Shown here one piece after another: positions 52,052-64,000 of a stretch of 64,000 nucleotides of DNA. The translations under genes were made by a program, and so were the position numbers. The stretch is from Anaeromyxobacter sp. (GTDB lineage: Bacteria > Myxococcota > Myxococcia > Myxococcales > Anaeromyxobacteraceae): assembly GCA_016718565.1 (NCBI GenBank), contig JADKCZ010000001.1, forward strand, positions 1,426,001-1,490,000, given 5' to 3'. Each line of letters starts with the position of its first letter. The stretch's first letter is position 1. The notes below the pieces were generated by a model that searched no databases, was not told the DNA's origin, and saw only the letters and a list, made by a program, of their open reading frames with translations.

Positions 52052-53962
52052 ATGCCACGCCTGCTCGACCGGATCGACTCGCCCGACGACCTGAAGCGGC
52101 TCCCGCTGGCGGACCTGCCGCGCCTCTGCCAGGAGCTGCGCGACCAGATCATCACCACCTGCGCCCGCACCGGGGGCCACCTGGGCTCGTCGCTGGGCGC
52201 GGTGGAGCTCAACGTGGCGCTGCACTACGTCTTCTCCACCCCGGAGGACAAGCTGGTCTGGGACGTGGGGCACCAGGCCTACGGCCACAAGCTGCTGACC
52301 GGCCGGCGCGACCGCTTCGACACCATCCGCACCGAGGGTGGGCTGGCCGGCTTCCCGGAGCGGGAGGAGTCGCCGCACGACGCCTTCGGGGTGGGGCACG
52401 CCTCCACCTCCATCTCCGCCGCGCTCGGCATGCTGGAGGCCAAGAAGCAGCAGGGCCTGCCCGGCAAGGTGGTGGCCATCATCGGCGACGGCTCGATGAC
52501 CGGCGGCGTGGCCTTCGAGGGGCTCAACCAGGCCGGCTACCTGAAGCGCGACCTGATCGTGGTGCTGAACGACAACGAGATGTCCATCTCGCCCAACGTC
52601 GGCGCCATGAGCGAGTGGCTCTCCAAGAAGTTCACCAGCCGCACCTACAACCGCTGGCGCAAGGGCGTGAAGGAGTTCCTGGAGAAGCTGCCCAAGGGGC
52701 ACGAGGCCATCGACGCCATCCGCCACGGCATCACCGCGGCCAAGGCGCTGGTCACCCCGGGGGTGCTCTTCGAGGGGCTGGGCTTCCACTACGTCGGCCC
52801 GGCCGACGGCCACGACGTGGTCGGGCTGGTGGAGACCTTCCAGAAGCTGGCCGCCTTCGGCGACCCGGTGGTCTTCCACGTCATCACCACCAAGGGCAAG
52901 GGCTACCACCCGGCCGAGTCGGACCCGGCCACCCGCGGCCACGGCCTCTCCTTCTTCGACGTGGCCACCGGCAAGTCGAACAAGAAGCCGGCCGCCAAGG
53001 CCTACACCGACCTCTTCGCCGAGGCGCTCTGCGCCGAGATGCGCCGCGACCCCAGGGTGGTGGCCATCACCGCCGCCATGCTGGAGGGGACCGGCCTGAT
53101 CCGGTGCAAGAAGGAGTTCCCGGAGCGGACCTTCGACGTGGGCATCGCCGAGCAGCACGCCGTCACCTTCGCGGCCGGCCTGGCCTGCGAGGGGATGCGC
53201 CCGGTGGTGGCCATCTACTCCACCTTCCTGCAGCGGGCCTACGACCAGCTGATCCACGACGTGGCCCTGCAGAACCTGCCGGTCACCTTCGCGCTCGACC
53301 GCGGCGGCCTGGTGGGCGCCGACGGCAAGACCCACCAGGGGGTGATGGACCTCTCCTACCTGCGCGCCATCCCGCGCTTCGTGGTCATGGCCCCCTCCGA
53401 CGAGGGCGAGCTGCGCAACATGCTGCGCACCGCGCTCCAGCACGACGGCCCGGCCGCCTTCCGCTTCCCGCGCGGCGCCGGCGAGGGGGTGGCGCAGGAG
53501 GGAGAGCCACAGGCCTTGCCCATCGGCGTGGGGCGGGTGGTGCGGGCCGGCGGCGCCAGCCCGGACGTGCTGCTGGTGGCCTGCGGCACCACCCTCAAGG
53601 TGGCGCTGGCCGCCGCCGAGGAGGTGGGGAGGGAGGGCATCGACGTGCGGGTCGTGGACCCGCGCTTCGTCAAGCCGCTCGACGAGGCCCTCATCTGCGG
53701 CGAGGCCGGGCGAATCCGGCGGGTGGTCACGCTGGAGGAGAACGCCCTGCAGGGCGGCTTCGGCTCGGCCTGCCTGGAGGCCTTCGAGGCCCACGGGCTG
53801 CTGGCCGGCGGGCTGATGGTGCGGCGCCTCGGCATCCCCGACCGCTTCATCACCCACGCGGAGCAGCCGCGCCAGCGCCTCGACGCCGGCATCGACCAGG
53901 CCCACGTGGCCGCCGCCTGCCGCGAGCTGGCCGGGCAGAAGCAGGCGCGCGGCGTGGCCTGA
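52052..53962 (+). CDS. dxs: 1-deoxy-D-xylulose-5-phosphate synthase
   Basis: 636-aa ThDP enzyme of the MEP isoprenoid route, joining pyruvate and glyceraldehyde-3-phosphate. CARTGGHLGSSLGAVE and WDVGHQAYGHKLLTGR at the start; ThDP motif GDGSMTGG...NDNEMSIS; catalytic Glu in VGIAEQHAVTFAAGLA; transketolase C-terminal domain to the end. GGAG precedes the ATG. A TlyA-family methyltransferase gene follows, an order seen in many bacteria. Confidence 0.96.
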   Translation: MPRLLDRIDSPDDLKRLPLADLPRLCQELRDQIITTCARTGGHLGSSLGAVELNVALHYVFSTPEDKLVWDVGHQAYGHKLLTGRRDRFDTIRTEGGLAGFPEREESPHDAFGVGHASTSISAALGMLEAKKQQGLPGKVVAIIGDGSMTGGVAFEGLNQAGYLKRDLIVVLNDNEMSISPNVGAMSEWLSKKFTSRTYNRWRKGVKEFLEKLPKGHEAIDAIRHGITAAKALVTPGVLFEGLGFHYVGPADGHDVVGLVETFQKLAAFGDPVVFHVITTKGKGYHPAESDPATRGHGLSFFDVATGKSNKKPAAKAYTDLFAEALCAEMRRDPRVVAITAAMLEGTGLIRCKKEFPERTFDVGIAEQHAVTFAAGLACEGMRPVVAIYSTFLQRAYDQLIHDVALQNLPVTFALDRGGLVGADGKTHQGVMDLSYLRAIPRFVVMAPSDEGELRNMLRTALQHDGPAAFRFPRGAGEGVAQEGEPQALPIGVGRVVRAGGASPDVLLVACGTTLKVALAAAEEVGREGIDVRVVDPRFVKPLDEALICGEAGRIRRVVTLEENALQGGFGSACLEAFEAHGLLAGGLMVRRLGIPDRFITHAEQPRQRLDAGIDQAHVAAACRELAGQKQARGVA

Positions 53963-54022
53963 GCCGGGCCGCCGGCGGGATCCACCCCGCCCCGCCCCGG
54001 CCGGCCCCTCCGCCGCCCCGCC

Positions 54023-54772
54023 ATGGCCGCGCCGCGCCAGCGCATCGACCTGCTCCTGGTGGAGCTGGGCCTGGCGGAGTCGCGCACCCGGGCCCAGGCG
54101 CTGGTCATGGCCGGCGCCGTGGTGGTGGGGGAGACGCGCATCGACAAGCCCGGGCAGCTGGTCGACCCGGCGCTGCCGGTGCGGCTCAAGGAGGACGCCG
54201 CCCCGCAGCGGTACGCCTCGCGCGGCGCCCTCAAGCTGGAGAAGGCGCTGGAGGTCTTCCCGGTCACCCCGGCCGGCCTCACCTGCGCCGACCTGGGCGC
54301 CTCCACCGGGGGCTTCACCGACCTCCTGCTGCAGCGCGGCGCCGCCCGGGTCTACGCGGTGGACGTGGGCTACGGGCAGCTCCACCCCAAGCTGCGCGGC
54401 GACCCGCGGGTGGTGGTCCGCGAGCGCGAGAACGCCCGCGCCCTCACCGCCGAGGCGCTGGGCGAGCGGGTCGACCTGGTGACCGGCGACCTCTCCTTCA
54501 TCTCGCTCCGGCTGGTGCTGCCGGCGGTGAAGGCCATCCTGAAGCCCGGCGGCCACGCCCTGCTGCTGGTGAAGCCCCAGTTCGAGGTGGGCAAGGGCGA
54601 GGTGGGCAAGGGCGGGGTGGTGCGCGAGGACTCGAAGCGGCTGGCCGCGCTGGAGGCGGTGGCCGAGGCGGCCCGGCAGCTCGGCTTCGAGGTGCTGGGC
54701 CACGCCGAGAGCCCGATCCAGGGCCCGGCCGGCAACCGGGAGTGGCTGCTGGGGCTCCGGCTGGGCGGGTGA
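54023..54772 (+). CDS. TlyA-family rRNA 2'-O-methyltransferase / haemolysin-like
   Basis: 249-aa protein. The N-terminal S4 RNA-binding domain (1-60: RIDLLLVELGLAESRTRAQAL) is followed by an RrmJ-like methyltransferase domain with SAM loop CADLGASTGGFTD, LVTGDLSFISLRL and LLLVKPQFEVGKGEVGKGGVV. TlyA enzymes methylate cytidines in 16S/23S rRNA; the old haemolysin label is from the family name. Placed behind dxs on the same strand. Confidence 0.9.
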   Translation: MAAPRQRIDLLLVELGLAESRTRAQALVMAGAVVVGETRIDKPGQLVDPALPVRLKEDAAPQRYASRGALKLEKALEVFPVTPAGLTCADLGASTGGFTDLLLQRGAARVYAVDVGYGQLHPKLRGDPRVVVRERENARALTAEALGERVDLVTGDLSFISLRLVLPAVKAILKPGGHALLLVKPQFEVGKGEVGKGGVVREDSKRLAALEAVAEAARQLGFEVLGHAESPIQGPAGNREWLLGLRLGG

Positions 54773-54842
54773 CGGGGCTCGCCCGCCCGCCCGCGGTGCG
54801 TTACCTTCCACGGCTCCCCCCGTGCCCGCCCCCGGAGCCGCC

Positions 54843-55799
54843 ATGCCCTTCGAGCCCGCCACCCAGGTCGCCCCCGGCGTCCACCTCGTGGACACCGGCT
54901 ACGTGAAGTCACACCTGGCCGCCTGCTACCTGCTGCGCGGCCGCGACTCGGTGGCGGTGGTCGAGACCGGCAACGCCGGCACCGTGCCCCGCGTGCTGGC
55001 TGCCCTCGACGCCGCCGGCCTGCCGCGCGCCTCGGTGAGCCACGTCATCGTCACCCACGTCCACCTCGACCACGCCGGCGGCGCAGGCGCGCTCATGGCC
55101 GCCCTGCCGCAGGCCACCCTGGTGGCCCACCCGCGCGGGGCGCGCCACCTCGTCGACCCGGCCAAGCTCTGGGCCGGCACGGTGGGCGTCTACGGCGCCG
55201 AGGCCACCCAGCAGCTGTACGGCGACCCGGTGGCCATCCCGGCGGCCCGGGTGGTCGAGGCGCCCGACGGCTTCACGCTCGACCTGGGGGCGCGCCCGCT
55301 CTGCTTCCTCGACGCCCCCGGCCACGCCAGGCACCACTTCGTGGTCCACGACGAGGTGACGCGCGGCCTCTTCACCGGCGACACCTTCGGCCTCTCCTAC
55401 CGCCAGCTGGACACGGCGCGCGGGCCCTTCTTCTTCCCCACCACCACCCCGGTGCAGTTCGACCCCGAGGCGCTGCACGCCACCCTCGACCGGCTCATGG
55501 GGCTCGCCCCGGAGCGGCTCTACCTGACCCACTACGGCTGCGTCACGGGTGGCCTGGCGGCCCACGCCGCCACGCTGCACCGGGGCATCGACGCCTTCGT
55601 CCGCATCGCCCGGGCCGCGCCGGCCGGGCCTGGGCGCCACGCCGCCGTGAAGGTCGGGCTCACCGGGCTCCTGCTCTCCGGGCTGGCCGACCACGGCGCG
55701 CCCGTCGGTCAGGCCGAGGCGCTGGCCTGGTTCGACAACGACCTCGAGCTGAACGCGCAGGGGCTCGAGGTGTGGCTGGACGGGGCGACCAAGGCCTAG
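54843..55799 (+). CDS. MBL-fold metallo-hydrolase
   Basis: 318-aa cytosolic metallo-beta-lactamase-fold protein. Ligands: THVHLDHAGG (HxHxDH), LDAPGHARHH, FTGDTFGLSY (bridging Asp) and YLTHYG. A C-terminal helical region of ~80 residues is specific to this subgroup. Substrate unknown; glyoxalase II-like and quorum-lactonase-like proteins share the fold. ATG at 54843 has GGAG in front; a GTG at 54822 would add seven residues. Confidence 0.88.
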   Translation: MPFEPATQVAPGVHLVDTGYVKSHLAACYLLRGRDSVAVVETGNAGTVPRVLAALDAAGLPRASVSHVIVTHVHLDHAGGAGALMAALPQATLVAHPRGARHLVDPAKLWAGTVGVYGAEATQQLYGDPVAIPAARVVEAPDGFTLDLGARPLCFLDAPGHARHHFVVHDEVTRGLFTGDTFGLSYRQLDTARGPFFFPTTTPVQFDPEALHATLDRLMGLAPERLYLTHYGCVTGGLAAHAATLHRGIDAFVRIARAAPAGPGRHAAVKVGLTGLLLSGLADHGAPVGQAEALAWFDNDLELNAQGLEVWLDGATKA

Positions 55800-55894
55800 C
55801 CGGACGATCACACCCGGGCGGGTGGGACTGGGCAGGAAACGTACCCCCGGTTCATGGTGCCGACGCTGGGCTGCGGCCGTGGCACGTTCCGTCG

Positions 55895-57889
<1,995 letters not shown>

Positions 57890-57929
57890 CCCCCCACATT
57901 TTCGAGGACCCCGGGCGACCGGGCACGAA

Positions 57930-57960
57930 AGTGGGCCGCAGCAGCGCCCGCTTTTTTCTT
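57930..57960 (+). terminator. Intrinsic terminator / possible attenuator in the rimP leader
   Basis: Seven-bp stem (57930-57936 / 57946-57952, one G-T pair) with a 9-nt loop, followed by TTTTTTCTTTT. It lies downstream of the predicted rimP promoter and 17 bp upstream of the rimP ATG, so it can both end the kinase transcript and attenuate the operon. A second small hairpin CCCGG/CCGGG precedes it (57911-57924 approx.). Confidence 0.65.
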
Positions 57961-57976
57961 TTCTGGAATCGAGGAC

Positions 57977-58492
57977 ATGGCTGGCATCGCCCAAGAAAAC
58001 GTCACGGACCAGGTCCGCCGGCTCCTCGAGCCGGTGCTGGAGCGCGACGGCTTCGAGCTGGTCGAGGTGGAGTGGGTCCGCGGCGGAGGTCGCTGGGTCT
58101 TGAGGCTCTACGTCGACAAGCCGGGCGGCACCGGCATCGAGGACTGCCAGGCGGTCTCCCACCTGGTCGATCCCATCCTGGACGTGGCCGGCTTCATCGA
58201 GCCGGCCTACGACCTCGAGGTGTCGTCGCCCGGGCTGGAGCGCCCCCTGCGCAAGCCCGCCGACTTCCAGCGCTTCGCCGGCCAGCGCGCCCGCGTCAAG
58301 ACCTTCGGGCCGGTGTCCGGCACCGCCCCCGGCAGCCCCGGCCGCAAGCACTGGTCCGGGATCCTCGCGGGCTTCAAGGACGAGGCCGTCGAGGTGGACG
58401 TCGACGGCGTCCTCCACCGCATCCCGCACGACCAGATCGCCAAGGCCCACCTCGAGTACGACTTCGAGGCCGATCTCCGCAGGAAGGACTGA
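57977..58492 (+). CDS. rimP: Ribosome maturation factor RimP
   Basis: 171-aa protein needed for 30S assembly. N-terminal alpha/beta domain (VTDQVRRLLEPVLERDGFELVEVEW) and the signature VSSPGLERPLRKPADFQRF, followed by the C-terminal SH3-like barrel (about 100-170). GAGG precedes the ATG. First gene of the classical rimP-nusA-infB-rbfA operon; nusA starts two bases after its stop. Confidence 0.95.
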   Translation: MAGIAQENVTDQVRRLLEPVLERDGFELVEVEWVRGGGRWVLRLYVDKPGGTGIEDCQAVSHLVDPILDVAGFIEPAYDLEVSSPGLERPLRKPADFQRFAGQRARVKTFGPVSGTAPGSPGRKHWSGILAGFKDEAVEVDVDGVLHRIPHDQIAKAHLEYDFEADLRRKD

Positions 58493-58494
58493 CC

Positions 58495-60152
<1,658 letters not shown>

Positions 60153-60156
<4 letters not shown>

Positions 60157-60419
60157 GCGAGCCAGTCCGGACCTGCCTCGGCTGCGGCGCCAGGGGCGCC
60201 CGGCAGGGGCTGGTCCGGCTCAAGGTCTCGCACGGAGGCACGGTGGTGGTGGACGAGCGGAAGAGCGGTGGGCGGGGTGGCTGGCTGCACCCCGCGGAGG
60301 CCTGCCTGGAGCGGGCCCTCAAGCGGCGCGCCTTCGCGCGCGCCTTCCGCCGCTCCGACCTCGGATGTGACGCGGACGCGCTGCGGCGCGGGTTGACGGC
60401 AGTTTGCGGCAGGGATTAG
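60153..60419 (+). CDS. ylxR: YlxR-family (DUF448) protein
   Basis: 88-aa small basic protein always found between nusA and infB. Cys pair in RTCLGCGARGARQGLVRL, the GRGGWLHPAEACLERAL motif and an Arg-rich middle point to nucleic-acid binding (RNA or RNase P in studied cases). GTG start overlaps the nusA stop. A weak promoter-like TTGACG-17-TTAGGA at its 3' end may feed infB. Confidence 0.92.
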
Positions 60420-60431
60420 GAGTCGAGACCA

Positions 60432-63146
<2,715 letters not shown>

Positions 63147-63310
63147 GCCCGTGGCGGCGCAGGATTCCGGCCGGCCCCGGTCGGATCCGTCGCCGCGCCT
63201 GCTCGCCGTACCTGGAGCGCGGCTGCGCTGCTCGCTCCTCGCGCGCCCGACCTCGGCTCGGGCTGCTGCGCCGGCGGCCGAGGTGGACCAGGTGCGCTAG
63301 GAGTGGCGGG

Positions 63311-63688
63311 ATGTTCGTCGGCGTCCTCAGGCTGACCCTGCACCTGCCCTCGCCGGGCTCGCTCAAGTCGAAGCGCCACCTCGTCCGCTCGGCCATCGAC
63401 CGGGTCAAGGCGCGCTTCAACGTCTCCATCGCCGAGGTGGCGGAGAACGACCTGTGGCAGCGGAGCGTGCTGGGGGTCACCGCGGTGGCCAACGACCACG
63501 CCTTCGTGAACGAGACGCTCGACAAGGTGGCCGGCTTCGTGGCCGGGGTGCACGGCGGGCAGATCCTGCTGACCGGGCGCGACCTCAGCATCGAGCACTG
63601 GGAGGACGGGCTCTCGGAGGGGACCCGCACGCTGGCCGAGGCCGAGGGGGCCATCCCCTGGGACCCGCCCGAGGAGGACGACCGATGA
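63311..63688 (+). CDS. ylxP: DUF503 / YlxP-like protein
   Basis: 125-aa protein of the DUF503 family, regularly located between infB and rbfA; function unknown. Signature LTLHLPSPGSLKSKRHLVRSAIDRVKARFNVSIAEV, then an alpha/beta half with VTAVANDHAFVNETLDKV and an acidic tail. The 164-bp gap after infB (63147-63310) shows no further gene I would support. Its stop overlaps the rbfA ATG (ATGA). Confidence 0.88.
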   Translation: MFVGVLRLTLHLPSPGSLKSKRHLVRSAIDRVKARFNVSIAEVAENDLWQRSVLGVTAVANDHAFVNETLDKVAGFVAGVHGGQILLTGRDLSIEHWEDGLSEGTRTLAEAEGAIPWDPPEEDDR

Positions 63689-64000
63689 GCAGCGGACACG
63701 ACAGGCCGGCGCGGGTGGCGAGCGAGTTCGCCCACGAGCTGGGGCAGGTGCTGGGGCGCGGCCTCAAGGACCCGCGCATCAACGCGCTGGTGACGGTGAC
63801 CGGCGCCAAGATGGCGCCGGACCTGAAGGACGTGACGGCCTACGTCTCGATCCTGGGCGACGAGGCGCAGAAGAAGTCCACGCTGGAGGGGCTCAAGGCG
63901 GCCACCGCCTGGCTGCAGCGCGAGGTGGCGCGCAACCTGGCGCTGCGCTGGACGCCGCACCTGCGCATCGTCTTCGACGAGTCGGTGGAGCGCGGCGACC
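63685..64000 (+). CDS. rbfA: Ribosome-binding factor A, truncated by window edge
   Basis: First 105 residues of RbfA, a KH-type 30S maturation factor binding the 5' helix of 16S rRNA. Visible: RPARVASEFAHELGQVLGRGLKDPRI, VTVTGAKMAPDLKDVTAYVSILGDE, and the C-part RNLALRWTPHLRIVFDESVERG. ATG overlaps the ylxP stop by four bases. The 3' end lies outside the window. Confidence 0.93.
   Translation, partial: MSSGHDRPARVASEFAHELGQVLGRGLKDPRINALVTVTGAKMAPDLKDVTAYVSILGDEAQKKSTLEGLKAATAWLQREVARNLALRWTPHLRIVFDESVERGD

Noticed and set aside
63151..63300. 49-codon GTG-started ORF between infB and ylxP
   Set aside because: Arg/Ala/Pro-rich with no family match I recognise and no ribosome site; the classical operon has no gene here.

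Overview
The window is about 73% GC and almost fully coding. It reads as a chromosomal segment of a delta-proteobacterium/Myxococcota, most like Anaeromyxobacter. The pointers are the base composition, two Hanks-type Ser/Thr kinases (one fused to a PilZ-like region), NtrC/NtrY-type regulators, a DUF4388-type scaffold protein, and lipid A synthesis with lpxI. The genus is inferred from gene content; no rRNA or species marker is present.

Layout. 1-591 is the 3' part of a tyrosine-recombinase gene that abuts tRNA-Pro(GGG) at 592-665, so the left edge is the end of an integrated element. 790-4288 (minus) carries an OmpA-type lipoprotein, a ThDP enzyme, a 2x[4Fe-4S] ferredoxin and a small membrane protein. 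4400-6275 is rlmE-tyrS. 6272-7653 (minus) is a YmdB-type phosphodiesterase and 5-formyl-THF cyclo-ligase, with a 6S RNA just upstream (about 7689-7880). 8006-9849 is a TPR protein coupled to a Ser/Thr kinase. 9869-17597 (minus) holds an NrnA-like DHH protein, endonuclease IV, a degenerate Fic protein, glnE and an NtrC-type regulator. 17648-25856 (minus) holds a metallo-hydrolase, an SDR, a TamA-like/DUF4390/NtrY operon, a cytochrome c lipoprotein and a kinase-PilZ fusion. 25961-30070 carries a DUF4912 protein with a histone-H1-like repeat tail, a GH57 branching enzyme, a TfoX-like protein with a basic tail, and a hemerythrin-PDZ fusion.

30280-40903 is a long plus-strand envelope block: lysS, lolC/E, lolD, bamA, skp, lpxD, fabZ, lpxA, lpxI and a DUF167 gene. 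It joins lipoprotein export, barrel assembly, periplasmic chaperoning and the first lipid A steps. 41921-45397 is hemE-hemN-hemH. 47397-53962 holds otsB, xseA, xseB, a lone receiver, a thioesterase-like protein, a prenyl synthase and dxs (the latter two in isoprenoid supply). 54023-57889 has tlyA, an MBL hydrolase and a membrane histidine kinase. 57977 to the right edge is the classical rimP-nusA-ylxR-infB-ylxP-rbfA operon, whose leader appears to hold an intrinsic terminator downstream of its own promoter.

Two genome-wide habits show. Many neighbouring genes overlap by GTGA or ATGA. Many first genes lack a Shine-Dalgarno but have a TAnnnT -10 hexamer 6-10 nt before the start codon, which points to leaderless mRNAs. 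I saw no CRISPR array, insertion sequence or obvious defence island. The most unusual items are the stop-less integrase/tRNA junction, the Fic protein lacking its catalytic histidine, the repeat-tailed DUF4912 protein, the hemerythrin-PDZ fusion, and the putative attenuator ahead of rimP-nusA.
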